From M3007 sp964550795 (GTDB taxonomy: Bacteria > Bacteroidota > Bacteroidia > Chitinophagales > Saprospiraceae): 64,000 nucleotides of DNA. The stretch spans positions 161,270 to 225,269 of the forward strand of contig CAZKBH010000001.1 in the NCBI GenBank assembly GCA_964550795.1. Direction: 5' to 3'. Each line of letters opens with the position of its first letter. Within the stretch, counting starts at the first letter, position 1. Shown piece by piece: positions 1 through 8,490 of the stretch. The position numbers and the translations under genes were made by a program. The notes below the pieces were generated by a model. It made no database searches and had not been told where the DNA came from. It saw only the letters and a list, made by a program, of their open reading frames with translations.

Positions 1-188
1 TGTTCGACATTCCTTCGCCGAAAGATGATATCAGTGGTGCAGATGTTGGCCAGGTGTACTGGGATGAGCGTGACCTGGACCGGATTGCAACCTATTGTGA
101 AAAAGACGTGCTTGCAACGGTGCAACTTTTCCTCCGACTCAAAAGATTACCTTTGCTCCGCGCGGAGCAGGTTGTGACCGTACGATAG
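1..188 (+). CDS. PolB-like 3'-5' exonuclease, C-terminal end (partial)
   Basis: The gene enters from the left edge; frame 3 is open from base 3 to a TAG at 186-188, giving 61 residues. The segment YCEKDVLATVQLFLRL fits the Exo III motif (Y-x3-D) of DnaQ/PolB-type RNase H-fold exonucleases, and the short tail after it is typical of the stand-alone predicted PolB-like 3'-5' exonuclease family of Bacteroidota. In that family the last Asp helps bind the catalytic metal. The other two exonuclease motifs lie outside the window, so activity and full length cannot be judged. The next gene, rpe, begins about 50 bases downstream on the same strand. Confidence 0.7.
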   Translation, partial: FDIPSPKDDISGADVGQVYWDERDLDRIATYCEKDVLATVQLFLRLKRLPLLRAEQVVTVR

Positions 189-240
189 TCTTTTGTACGT
201 TTAAATGTCCACACAACCGAGCGCAGCAGTTCTCTCAAAA

Positions 241-912
241 ATGAAAAAACATTTGATCGCACCTTCGGTGCTCGCAGCCGATTTTGCACGGCTTTCTGAA
301 GAAATAAATATGGTGAACGGCTCTGAAGCCGACTGGTTTCACCTCGATGTAATGGACGGGCGTTTTGTGCCCAACATTACGTTTGGGATGTTCATCGTAG
401 AAGCGATTGGCCGTTTGGCCCAAAAACCGCTGGATGTACACCTTATGATCGTGGAGCCGGAAAAATACATTGAGCAGTTTCGAAAAGCGGGTGCAGAGGT
501 CATCACCGTGCACGCCGAAGCTTGCAATCATTTGCATCGCACGATACACCAGATTAAGGAAACGGGTGCAAAAGCAGGCGTCGCGCTGAACCCACACACG
601 CCGGTTTCTGTGTTGGAAGACATCATAGAGGACATTGACCTGGTGTGTTTAATGTCGGTTAATCCAGGGTTTGGCGGCCAAAAATTCATTTACCAGAGTC
701 TGCCCAAAACCCGTAAACTCAAAGAGATGATTATTGCCGCAAACTCCGCTGCGCTGATTGAGATTGATGGCGGCGTGGGCTTGCACAATGCGGAAAGCCT
801 GCTCCAGGCTGGTGCGGATGTGTTGGTGGCGGGCAATAGCGTTTTTGGAGCAAAAGATCCCTTGGCAGCTATTCGCGACCTGAAGGCGTTTGAGGCAAAA
901 TTTGAGTATTAG
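241..912 (+). CDS. rpe: ribulose-phosphate 3-epimerase
   Basis: Interconverts ribulose 5-phosphate and xylulose 5-phosphate in the cytosolic pentose phosphate pathway. The 223-residue TIM-barrel has the family signatures in order: IAPSVLAADFARL near residue 6, HLDVMDGRFVPNITFG (His34 and Asp36, metal and catalytic), His67 in DVHLM, MSVNPGFGGQKF around 139-149 and IEIDGGVG with the second catalytic Asp at 177. An upstream in-frame ATG at 205 exists, but the ATG at 241 places MKKHLIAPSVLAADFA exactly where family members begin, so it is preferred. The LptF-type permease gene starts 35 bases downstream. Confidence 0.95.
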   Translation: MKKHLIAPSVLAADFARLSEEINMVNGSEADWFHLDVMDGRFVPNITFGMFIVEAIGRLAQKPLDVHLMIVEPEKYIEQFRKAGAEVITVHAEACNHLHRTIHQIKETGAKAGVALNPHTPVSVLEDIIEDIDLVCLMSVNPGFGGQKFIYQSLPKTRKLKEMIIAANSAALIEIDGGVGLHNAESLLQAGADVLVAGNSVFGAKDPLAAIRDLKAFEAKFEY

Positions 913-947
913 TCTAGTTGGGATAGGGACTTCCAAACTGCCGTTCA

Positions 948-2531
948 ATGAAAAAAATTGACAAACTTCTGCTTACCAGCTCACTCGGCCCATTTGCCGT
1001 GGCATTTTTTATTGCCGTATTTGTGCTGGTCATCCAGATTATGTGGCTGTACATTGATGAAATTGCCGGGAAAGGGGTGAGCGTGCTCATTATGCTCGAA
1101 TTGGTCGGATACATGTCAGTGTCGGTTTTTCCCATGGCCCTTCCGATTGCTGTGTTGATTGCATCGGTGATGGTAATGGGCGGTTTGGCTGAACGATACG
1201 AACTGTCAAGCATGAAGAGTGCGGGCATTCCGCTTATTCGAGTGATGCGCATGTTGATTCTCTTGGCGGCTTCTATTTCTGTTTTTTCGTACGTCTGTTC
1301 CGACTTTTTAATCCCAATTGCCAACCTGAAATTCAAAACCCGATTGTTTGACATTCGCAAACAAAAACCCGCGTTGAGTATAGAACCGGGCATTTTTAAT
1401 GAAGATTTTAGGCAATTTGTAATCAGAATTGGAGAAAAAGACCCCGATGGAGAAACCATAGGAGGCGTGATGATTGAAGACCAAAGCAATTTGGGTCAGG
1501 TAAAATTCAATCAAATCCTGGCAGATAGCGGCCAGATGTACACGACTACCGACAAGCGTTTTTTTGTCATGAACCTGTTCAACGGCACGCAGTACCAAGA
1601 GCCGGGAAATCAGGGGCCAAATTCCAGCCAACGAAGATTCCCGTTCATCCGAACCAATTTCAGGTCCTGGTCGAAAGTATGGGATATGCGGGAATTTGAG
1701 CTGGTACGCACAGACGAGGATCGCCTGAGTACACAACGTACCATGCTCAGTATGAGTCAATTGCGCAATAATGTAGATTCGCTTCAGTCAAAAATAAATG
1801 AGACTAGTCAAATGGTGGTGAATGATGTTTTACTTAAAGTCAAACGCCAGCCTAGTCCTCCAATCAAAACTGCTGCGGATTCACTTCGCGAAGTGCGGAA
1901 CAGGGCTGAGCGGCCAAGTGATTTTACCAAAGTAGCCCGTATGACAGCGGAAAGTGTACAGGCCCTCAAATCGAGTAATTCCGGCCCAAATCTGCCAGTA
2001 CAAGAGATCAATAAACCACTCAACCAATATTCCTCTCTGGTAGAAACCTTTCGTGCCCGCGACCGAAGTTCCTTGATGAAAGAGTCCAAAACTATGCTTG
2101 GATTGAACAAAAGTATCGTCGAGACTCGTTCGCACCAAGTGCAGGCTCGGCGATTGGACTGGGTTAAAACCGGGTATGAATTGTACAATAAATACAGTTT
2201 TGCACTGGTCTGTTTTGTTTTCCTGTTCATTGGAGCGCCCATGGGGGCTATCATTCGGAAAGGTGGGTTTGGTTACCCCATTTTAGTTTCAATTATTTTC
2301 TTCGTGACCTTCGTGTTTTTGGCTATTTTATGTCGAAAACTGGCCGAAGCCTATATTATGACGCCGTTTTGGGCGGCTATGACCCCTTGCGCCATTCTGG
2401 CCGTTTTTGGCATTTATGTAACCCAAAAAGCCATGAATGACTCCCAATTGTTCAGTACAGAACGATTGGAACGATTCTTTTTCCGGCTTCGGCTTGCCCG
2501 TAAACAAAAAGCTGCGAACGCTGCATCATGA
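948..2531 (+). CDS. LptF/LptG family permease (YjgP/YjgQ)
   Basis: A 527-residue inner-membrane protein of the LPS export permease family, which forms the membrane part of LptB2FG and extracts lipopolysaccharide from the inner membrane. Three hydrophobic segments lie within residues 1-125 and three more within about 405-500, with a long polar middle domain facing the periplasm, the expected topology. The middle domain is larger than in E. coli LptF (about 366 residues total) because of a polar insertion around residues 240-400, common in Bacteroidota homologues. Its stop codon overlaps the start of the PAP2 gene (ATGA), suggesting translational coupling. Whether it acts as LptF or LptG cannot be told from one gene. 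Confidence 0.88.
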   Translation: MKKIDKLLLTSSLGPFAVAFFIAVFVLVIQIMWLYIDEIAGKGVSVLIMLELVGYMSVSVFPMALPIAVLIASVMVMGGLAERYELSSMKSAGIPLIRVMRMLILLAASISVFSYVCSDFLIPIANLKFKTRLFDIRKQKPALSIEPGIFNEDFRQFVIRIGEKDPDGETIGGVMIEDQSNLGQVKFNQILADSGQMYTTTDKRFFVMNLFNGTQYQEPGNQGPNSSQRRFPFIRTNFRSWSKVWDMREFELVRTDEDRLSTQRTMLSMSQLRNNVDSLQSKINETSQMVVNDVLLKVKRQPSPPIKTAADSLREVRNRAERPSDFTKVARMTAESVQALKSSNSGPNLPVQEINKPLNQYSSLVETFRARDRSSLMKESKTMLGLNKSIVETRSHQVQARRLDWVKTGYELYNKYSFALVCFVFLFIGAPMGAIIRKGGFGYPILVSIIFFVTFVFLAILCRKLAEAYIMTPFWAAMTPCAILAVFGIYVTQKAMNDSQLFSTERLERFFFRLRLARKQKAANAAS

Positions 2532-3160
2532 AATTTATCTGGGAGAACAACTGGTTTTTTATTCCTGTAGCCATGTTTTTTGGCTTTTGCGGGGTGATTG
2601 CGCTGCTGGTACCTTACAGTCAGGAAATCTTGTTTTTCAACGAACTGCGGGTAGAACCCTTCAATTCCATTTTTGAATTCTTTTCCAGGTGTGGAGAGGA
2701 ATGGGCCTACGTCATTTTTGGTGTGGCTGTTTTTTTCCGGAATCCCCGCTACACGGCTATGATTGCGCTCGTTGGTTTGTTGTGCATGCCCATTGGTTAT
2801 GTTTTTAAAGACACCATTGGCGTAGATCGGCCCATCACCTATTTTGAAAAAAAGGGGAGCGTGCTCCAACTGGTCCTCGTGCCCAAGATGCACCTCAATC
2901 GAGGACAAGAGAGTTTTCCATCCGGCCATACCATGTCGGCCTTCGCCTTGTACAGTATGCTCACCCTCATGGCTGGGCGCAGGTATCGTCGCGCAGGTCT
3001 TGCATTTGCATGGTTAGCAATGTTGGTCGGAATTTCCAGGGTGTTTTTGGTGCAGCATTTTTTGGTAGATGTGCTCGCTGGTGCTTTGATTGGACTCCTG
3101 CTCACTACTTTAATTTGGATTATTTTCTTTACCCGCCGAAGTCGTGGAGCAGGCGGGTAA
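2528..3160 (+). CDS. PAP2 superfamily membrane phosphatase
   Basis: A 210-residue integral membrane acid phosphatase of the PAP2 family, which removes phosphate from lipid substrates such as phosphatidic acid, undecaprenyl pyrophosphate or lipid A. All three motifs are present: K94-x6-R101-P102 (KDTIGVDRP), PSGH at 131-134 and S170-R171-x5-H177-x3-D181. About five to six hydrophobic helices surround them. It starts within the stop codon of the LptF/LptG-type gene (ATGA overlap), so the two are probably translated together. From this context I infer a role on LPS or lipid A, but the substrate is not readable from sequence. Confidence 0.88.
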   Translation: MKFIWENNWFFIPVAMFFGFCGVIALLVPYSQEILFFNELRVEPFNSIFEFFSRCGEEWAYVIFGVAVFFRNPRYTAMIALVGLLCMPIGYVFKDTIGVDRPITYFEKKGSVLQLVLVPKMHLNRGQESFPSGHTMSAFALYSMLTLMAGRRYRRAGLAFAWLAMLVGISRVFLVQHFLVDVLAGALIGLLLTTLIWIIFFTRRSRGAGG

Positions 3161-3164
3161 ACCC

Positions 3165-3200
3165 CTCAACGCTCTCAACACCCTCAACGCTCTCAACCTC
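3165..3200. repeat. four 9-bp degenerate tandem units (CTCAACnnn) in a spacer
   Basis: Four back-to-back 9-mers, CTCAACGCT, CTCAACACC, CTCAACGCT, CTCAACCTC, fill the gap between the PAP2 stop and the permease ATG at 3204, leaving three bases. The array therefore forms the 5' untranslated region of the permease gene. See the finding on nine-base spacer arrays. Confidence 0.85.
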
Positions 3201-3203
3201 CCC

Positions 3204-4256
3204 ATGTACATTCTTCGGCGTTTGGTTTATGGTATACTTGTGATGATGCTCGTGGTAGCCGTCATTACTGGAATCATTTTCCTGGCTCCGGTGGATCCGG
3301 CTCAACTCACCTTTGGACAACGCAGCGACCTCAGCACTGTTCAAGCCAAAACCGCCGAACTTGGTCTGGACCAAGCCTTGCATGTGCAACTTGGCAAATA
3401 CCTGGCGGACATATCCCCCATTTCTATTTTAACACAAACCCCTGAAAATCAACGCAAATACAAGCCGTTTCCACTAATTCAACTTGGAAACGAACAAGCC
3501 CTCGTCTTGAAATTCCCCTATCTGCGGGAATCTTATCAATCGGGTCGCCCGGTCACAGAAATACTCGCCGAGGCAATCCCGGCTACGGCTTTGCTGGCGG
3601 GTACATCCATGTTGTTGGCGACTATTTTGGGTATTCTTTTAGGCGTATTTGCGGCGCTTCGCCCACACACCTGGCTGGATTATCTGGTGTCTGTGACTTC
3701 TGTTTTTGGATATTCCCTGCCTTCGTATGTTGCGGCGATGTTGTTTGCGCTCCTTTTTGGGTACGCCCTGGGCGATTGGACGGGCCTCGAAATCCAGGGT
3801 AGCCTTTTTGTGCTTTCCGATTTTGGGGACTGGGAATTTCGTTGGCGTAATTTGGTATTACCTGTGCTAGCACTCGGATTACGGCCGGTGGCGCTCATTA
3901 CCCAACTTACCCGAAGTGCGATGCTCGATGTTTTGTCGCAAGATTATGTGCGCACTGCCACGGCCAAGGGGCTGCCCCATGCTGCGGTGGTATTCAAACA
4001 TGCCCTCAGAAATGCCCTGAATCCACTGGTTTCGGCTATTTCCGGCTGGTTTGCGGCCCTGCTTACCGGAGCTTTTTTTGTGGAAAGTGTCTTCAATTTC
4101 AAGGGATTAGGAGACGCAACCGTAAATGCGCTGCTCAATTTTGACATTCCGGTTGTGTTAGGCTGCGTGTTATTCACCTCCGCAGTTTTTGTTATTGTCA
4201 ATTTACTTGCTGACCTGCTTTATGCCTGGCTCGATCCGAGGGTTAGGGTGGGGTAA
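3204..4256 (+). CDS. ABC transporter permease, DppB/OppB family (orphan)
   Basis: A 350-residue permease of the dipeptide/oligopeptide ABC import family. It opens with the family's N-terminal helix (MYILRRLVYGILVMMLVVAV) and later shows the binding-protein-dependent transport signature around residues 235-270, including RTATAKGLPHAAVVFKHAL, the EAA-type loop that docks the ATPase. The frame stays open back to a GTG at 3144, but that extension is encoded by the tandem repeat array and overlaps the PAP2 gene, so ATG 3204 is chosen. No DppC-type partner, ATPase or binding protein is adjacent, so substrate and partners are unknown. A large inverted repeat follows the stop. Confidence 0.87.
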   Translation: MYILRRLVYGILVMMLVVAVITGIIFLAPVDPAQLTFGQRSDLSTVQAKTAELGLDQALHVQLGKYLADISPISILTQTPENQRKYKPFPLIQLGNEQALVLKFPYLRESYQSGRPVTEILAEAIPATALLAGTSMLLATILGILLGVFAALRPHTWLDYLVSVTSVFGYSLPSYVAAMLFALLFGYALGDWTGLEIQGSLFVLSDFGDWEFRWRNLVLPVLALGLRPVALITQLTRSAMLDVLSQDYVRTATAKGLPHAAVVFKHALRNALNPLVSAISGWFAALLTGAFFVESVFNFKGLGDATVNALLNFDIPVVLGCVLFTSAVFVIVNLLADLLYAWLDPRVRVG

Positions 4257-4257
4257 A

Positions 4258-4371
4258 GATTTAAGACTTAAGATTACATGATTTTAGATTTTAGATCGGG
4301 GCCGCCGCCGGGTATTTCGAGCTGGCGTCAGCCATCTAAAATCTAAAATCATGTAATCTAAAATCTTAAAT
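4258..4371. repeat. 39-bp-arm imperfect inverted repeat between convergent genes
   Basis: Bases from about 4258 to 4296 are matched, with three mismatches, by the reverse complement of about 4333-4371; the loop is a GC-rich stretch of about 36 bases. The arms are built from ATCTAAA-like words. The element fills the whole gap between the permease and gldN stop codons, so it could act as a two-way transcription terminator, although no long T-run follows either arm. Confidence 0.85.
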
Positions 4372-4375
4372 CCTT

Positions 4376-5239
4376 TTAATAAGACCACATGTCGTGTTCC
4401 CGCGCAAACAGCTCGTTTTTGATTTTATCGGATTCCATCAACAAATCCAGTCCGGTGTAGAGATCCTGCAAACGCAGATCCCGCACGTTGTTTTCCTTCG
4501 TGATGTACGAGGCGAAATACCTTTTCTCAAACAGGTCTTCCCAGGTGGTGGTGGCCGAAAAATTATCGCCGTGCGTGATGGCTTTATGTTGCGCCAACAA
4601 AGGTCTGGCTGCCGGGTAATACACCCAAAAAAGCGGCATTTCGTACTTAAAATTGCCGTTTTCATCTCGCTCTTCAATGATGGGTGCGATGCCCAAAATC
4701 CGGCTGCGCAAAGTGCTGGTTTTGCTATCAAAAAACCAGGATTCTTTGATTCTAAATCGTTTTACATCCTCCAGGTTGATTTCGTTTTCCACCACTTTTA
4801 CCGTTTCAACAAAGGATTCGGGTTCGATGATGACAATCGTATCGCGTCTAAAAAGCATACTCCGGATTTCACCCGGCTTTAGGCGTTTGCTGAATTTATC
4901 GTCTTCGGTACTGTACACTTGAAGGTCGCCGGCCAATGCTGCATCAGCGAAAATTTTGAACAAGGGCGATTCGGGTGCGGTGAACGGCAGATTCATTTTT
5001 TCACGTACATCCACCACGCGCCAAATGCGCCTTTCCCAGAGAATATCCGCTTCCCGGATGGGTTGGTAGGGGAGAATGTTGCGGTCTTTTACAATGTCCC
5101 GCTCCGTAATGTCGTCCATTGGAAGTTCGGTCGAAAGCGGTTCGGGGTCTTGTGCAAAGGCGAATTGCACAGAAAGGAGCATGGCTCCGCCAAGGCAACC
5201 CAATAGGCGGGTCGCCCGATTTGACAATAGGTTTGTCAT
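4376..5239 (-). CDS. gldN: gliding motility / type IX secretion protein GldN
   Basis: A 287-residue periplasmic component of the T9SS. GldN/PorN forms a ring with the lipoprotein GldK under the outer membrane and is needed for secretion and gliding. The N-terminus has a signal peptide ending near residue 29 (SVQFAFAQ). The family core follows: ILWERRIWRVVDVREKMN near residues 66-83, then the segment with the LFRRDTIVI block, and the C-terminal LFEKRYFASYITKENN block. In most Bacteroidota gldN is the last gene of gldKLMN; here it stands alone, facing the permease across the inverted repeat and followed upstream by gmhB. Either the operon is split in this lineage or this is a second gldN copy. 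Confidence 0.9.
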   Translation of the reverse strand: MTNLLSNRATRLLGCLGGAMLLSVQFAFAQDPEPLSTELPMDDITERDIVKDRNILPYQPIREADILWERRIWRVVDVREKMNLPFTAPESPLFKIFADAALAGDLQVYSTEDDKFSKRLKPGEIRSMLFRRDTIVIIEPESFVETVKVVENEINLEDVKRFRIKESWFFDSKTSTLRSRILGIAPIIEERDENGNFKYEMPLFWVYYPAARPLLAQHKAITHGDNFSATTTWEDLFEKRYFASYITKENNVRDLRLQDLYTGLDLLMESDKIKNELFAREHDMWSY

Positions 5240-5469
5240 GTCAGAAAATGTTTAGTAATTAAAAAAAATTAAGAGAATTCCAGGGCTTCGTTTGACCGAA
5301 ACCTGGGTTTAAAGTGTTGAATTCCAGTAAATTAAAAGCGAACAATAATAATCGGCGGGAGGGCTGAACTTGGTTCGGATGGAAGGATAAATGCTCCAAA
5401 ACGAATCCCAAAAATGTACTGTGTGCCGAAACGGGTTACTGGGAAAAACTATTTCCAGTGTTAAAAATT

Positions 5470-6003
5470 TTAACAACTCACCCAACGCGCAAACTCCAGC
5501 AAAGCATCGAATTGGAAGTCAATTTTCATCCGGGAAAGTGCTGCTACTTCTTCGATTTTTCCGCGAATTAAAACGGAACGAATGCCCAGTTTTTGGGCAA
5601 ATTCCATGTCCGACACGGAATCGCCCACCATCCAGGCATCTTCAAAATCAATGTCGGGAAAATCAGCCAAGGCCATCCAGGCCATGCCCGTGGCCGGTTT
5701 TCGGCAAGTACAACCCGCATCTGCGCGGTGCGGACAATGGTACACCCGGTCAATACGCCCGCCTGAGGCCTCTACGAATTGGAGCATTTTCTGATGAACG
5801 GCGTGTAGCTCCAGCTCGCTCATCAATCCCTTGCCAATCCCTGCCTGATTGGTAACCACAACAATGCGCTCAAATTTTTCAGCCAACAAGCGCATGGCTT
5901 CGCCCAGTCCTTCAGTGGCTTGAAATTCGTCGGGCGTTTTTACGTAGGCACCGGGAGTGCGGAGATTGAGTACGCCGTCGCGGTCTAGGAAAAGGGTAGG
6001 CAT
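5470..6003 (-). CDS. gmhB: HAD-IIIA heptose 1,7-bisphosphate 7-phosphatase (GmhB-like)
   Basis: A 177-residue HAD phosphatase; GmhB removes the 7-phosphate of D-glycero-manno-heptose 1,7-bisphosphate on the route to ADP-heptose for LPS core. HAD motif I is DRDGV (Asp7 nucleophile, Asp9 acid), motif II is TNQAG at 51-55, the zinc loop ligands are Cys90, His92, Cys98 and Cys100, Lys102 is motif III, and VGDSVSD (Asp128) is motif IV. The zinc loop separates it from plain histidinol phosphatases. The length matches the family. A truncated nucleotidyltransferase ORF ends 3 bases before its start. Other heptose genes are not nearby. Confidence 0.87.
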   Translation of the reverse strand: MPTLFLDRDGVLNLRTPGAYVKTPDEFQATEGLGEAMRLLAEKFERIVVVTNQAGIGKGLMSELELHAVHQKMLQFVEASGGRIDRVYHCPHRADAGCTCRKPATGMAWMALADFPDIDFEDAWMVGDSVSDMEFAQKLGIRSVLIRGKIEEVAALSRMKIDFQFDALLEFARWVSC

Positions 6004-6006
6004 GGG

Positions 6007-6183
6007 TTAGATCTCAGAGCGTTTGTGTTGCGGTAAATCTGAGTCTTTTACAATAGCCAAATCAAGGTCGCTATCTTCTTTTGCTACGCCTTGAGCGTAT
6101 GAACCGAACAGAATAATCTTCTCTGGACTGCATTCGTCCACAAGGATTTTGATGATCTGATTCAATTGTGTTGATGTGACCAT
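6007..6183 (-). pseudogene. truncated MNT-type nucleotidyltransferase (58 residues)
   Basis: An ATG at 6183 opens 58 codons ending in TAA at 6007-6009. The product carries the hallmark of minimal nucleotidyltransferases, GSYAQGVAKEDSDLDLAIV: the GS motif and the first two catalytic Asp residues. Full MNT proteins are about 95-120 residues and supply a third catalytic carboxylate in the missing C-terminal half, so this copy stops too early to form the whole active site. It lies directly upstream of gmhB on the same strand with no HEPN partner next to it. A remnant of a HEPN/MNT module is the simplest reading. A second, full-length MNT gene is at 27039-27356. Confidence 0.65.
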
Positions 6184-6249
6184 AGTGCTTTTGTTTGCAA
6201 ATTTAGGGAAAAAGCAGGTGTTTCAAATATTTCTAAGCCCCGTCACTAC

Positions 6250-7305
6250 TCACCCCGCCAAGGCACCCACTTGCCGCAACACATTCTTCGCTACTTCCAA
6301 GAACGCGTTGGATACAATGGCGTTGTTTTCCTGAATAATAGCGGGCATCCCCGCATCCCCACCTTCCCGAACACTTTGTACCAGCGGGATTTGACCGAGT
6401 AATACCGTGTTGCTCTCGCGGGCGAGCTTTTTTCCGCCACCTTGACCGAAGATAAAGTACTTATTGTCAGGCAGTTCTGCGGGGGTAAACCAGGACATGT
6501 TTTCTACAACGCCCAGAATTGGAACGCCGATTTGTTCCAGTTTAAACATGTTTACGGCCTTGATGGCATCTGCCAGTGCCACTTCCTGCGGTGTTGTGAC
6601 AATTACCGCGCCCATAACAGGAACCGTTTGCACCAGAGTCAATTGCACATCTCCGGTGCCGGGCGGAAGGTCCACAATCAGGAAATCCAGTTCCGGCCAA
6701 AGCACTTCGCTCACAAATTGCTTGATGATGGCCGCCAAACGAGGACCACGCAATACCACCGCCTGTTCAGGTTCGATGATAAAACCAATGCTCATGCACG
6801 GAATGCCATGCCCTTCGAGCGGAATCATCCTTGGGATTCCAGTGATATCACGCACCTTGGGCCGCTCGCCCACGAGGCCGAGCATCGTTGGGATACTTGG
6901 GCCATAAACGTCGGCATCCAGCAAGCCGACCCGAGCACCCAATTGTTTGAGTCCGAGCGCCAGATTGACGGCTACCGTGCTTTTACCCACGCCACCTTTG
7001 CCGCTGGCCACAGCAATGATATGTTTGATTTGCGGCATAGAACTCGGCGGGGCGATACCATCCGTTGCACGGGCCACAAAATGCGCATTCACTTGCGCTT
7101 GTGGAAAAACCTCGGCAATCGCGCCCATGCAGGCGAAATTCAGTTCGGCCTTGCCCTGCATTTGCAGGCTTGGGATGGCTAGTTTGAAATTGACGTTATT
7201 CCCTTCTATTACAAGGTCTTGCACCATGTTTGCGGTCACGATGTCGCGGCCAGTTTGTGGATCGCGAACCTGTCGCAGGGCGCTGAGTACTTGTTCTTTT
7301 TGCAT
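6250..7305 (-). CDS. mrp: Mrp/ApbC/NBP35 family iron-sulfur carrier ATPase
   Basis: A 351-residue cytosolic P-loop ATPase that carries or delivers Fe-S clusters to apoproteins. Residues 1-80 form the MIP18/DUF59 domain (QVRDPQTGRDIVTANMVQ). The ParA/MinD-type fold follows, with the deviant Walker A SGKGGVGKST at 101-110, the switch LIVDLPPGTGDVQLTL and the late conserved block VENMSWFTPAELPDNKYFIFG. The C-terminal CxxC pair that binds the shared cluster in many homologues is not visible here; Bacteroidota versions often keep the sequence but lack that pair. The next gene on this strand begins beyond a 44-base gap. Confidence 0.92.
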   Translation of the reverse strand: MQKEQVLSALRQVRDPQTGRDIVTANMVQDLVIEGNNVNFKLAIPSLQMQGKAELNFACMGAIAEVFPQAQVNAHFVARATDGIAPPSSMPQIKHIIAVASGKGGVGKSTVAVNLALGLKQLGARVGLLDADVYGPSIPTMLGLVGERPKVRDITGIPRMIPLEGHGIPCMSIGFIIEPEQAVVLRGPRLAAIIKQFVSEVLWPELDFLIVDLPPGTGDVQLTLVQTVPVMGAVIVTTPQEVALADAIKAVNMFKLEQIGVPILGVVENMSWFTPAELPDNKYFIFGQGGGKKLARESNTVLLGQIPLVQSVREGGDAGMPAIIQENNAIVSNAFLEVAKNVLRQVGALAG

Positions 7306-7349
7306 GTTGAGTTATGGTTCAGGCGTATTTTTTTGTGCGAAGTTTGGTA

Positions 7350-8429
7350 CTAACCGATTTTAAAAGCAATTGTTTTTACTCGTTTCGTCTGGGTGCCGTC
7401 GGGTTGTTGGTCTTCCAAAACCATCTGTTGCGCGGCGGGCATTTCAAACACCGATTGCAGGTCGCGGATACGGGCAGCGGGGACTCCGGCAGCGTTCAAT
7501 TTTGCCATGGCCTCATTCAAAGTCAGTTGCCCAATGCGTGTTTCCAGTAAAGCAATTAATTCTGTCCGGTTTTGAACTCTCGCTGTATTAGTCTGATAAT
7601 CAGGGTCTTGCAGTAAATTTTCCAAGTCTAAAACCCCGCAAAGATGCACAAATTGCCGCTCAGTGCCTACTGCCAAAAGCAAGGTTTGTCCATCCGCGCA
7701 AAGAAACATATCGCCGTAGGGGGCAATGTTCGGGTGGCGACTGCCCATCCGTTGCGGAATGTGCCCGTTCATCAAATAATTACTCGCCTGATTGGCCAGT
7801 GAGGCCAGCGCAGATTCCATCAAAGAGGTGCTGACGGTGCTGCCCAAACCGGTCCGCTCCCGTTGCAGAAGGGCCAACAAAATAGCTTCTTTGAGTTGAT
7901 GTGCAGCCAGAATATCAATGAGTGCCACCGGCATTTTTACGGGTGGCCGCCCAGGTTCCCCATTCATAAAAAGAAAACCTGCTTCAGCCTGCAATACCGC
8001 GTCAAAGGCCGGACTTTCGTCTTCAGGGTCTGCGTAGGAATTGAGTTGGGCATAAATAAGTCGTGGATTTTCAGCGCGCAAAGTGTCTGCGTCCACGCCC
8101 ATTTGCCGAGCGGAGGAAGGTTTGAAATTGGAAATTACGACGTCTGCGGCGAGTGCGAGGGTTTTTGCCTGGGCCTGATCCTGCGGGTTTTTGAGGTCGA
8201 GAAACAAGTGTTTTTTGCCCCAATTCACACTACACCAGTAGGCCGAAATGGGTGAAGCGGGATCTTCCGAGCTTTGTTTCCAGCCGCGCGTCACATCGCC
8301 ACCCGTGGTTTTGTTCTCGATTTTCAGCACCTCGGCACCGAGTTCGGCAAAAAACATCCCGACAGCCGGTCCGGCTAAAACACTGGCAAATTCGACTACT
8401 TTTAGGCCTTTGAAAAATTGATCTTGCAT
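7350..8429 (-). CDS. CaiB/BaiF family CoA-transferase
   Basis: A 359-residue class III CoA-transferase, which moves CoA between carboxylic acids through an Asp-bound acyl anhydride. The family opening GLKVVEFASVLAGPAVGMFFAELGAEV is at residues 8-34, and the aspartate in PVALIDILAAH (Asp172) sits at the nucleophile position. The open frame runs back to 8885, but that part overlaps nnr on the other strand; the ATG at 8429 gives the standard N-terminus. The gene is about 50-80 residues shorter than formyl-CoA transferases, as is usual for Bacteroidota CaiB proteins. It diverges from nnr across 61 bases. The substrate is unknown. Confidence 0.88.
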   Translation of the reverse strand: MQDQFFKGLKVVEFASVLAGPAVGMFFAELGAEVLKIENKTTGGDVTRGWKQSSEDPASPISAYWCSVNWGKKHLFLDLKNPQDQAQAKTLALAADVVISNFKPSSARQMGVDADTLRAENPRLIYAQLNSYADPEDESPAFDAVLQAEAGFLFMNGEPGRPPVKMPVALIDILAAHQLKEAILLALLQRERTGLGSTVSTSLMESALASLANQASNYLMNGHIPQRMGSRHPNIAPYGDMFLCADGQTLLLAVGTERQFVHLCGVLDLENLLQDPDYQTNTARVQNRTELIALLETRIGQLTLNEAMAKLNAAGVPAARIRDLQSVFEMPAAQQMVLEDQQPDGTQTKRVKTIAFKIG

Positions 8430-8490
8430 ATTGTTTCCCGGAACCCTATCCGGTATTAATTTCACCAGAACGCCGTTCCGGTTTTTTACC

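Noticed and set aside
205..240. Upstream ATG giving Rpe 12 extra residues
   Set aside because: Family members begin at the MKKHLIAPSVL position (241).
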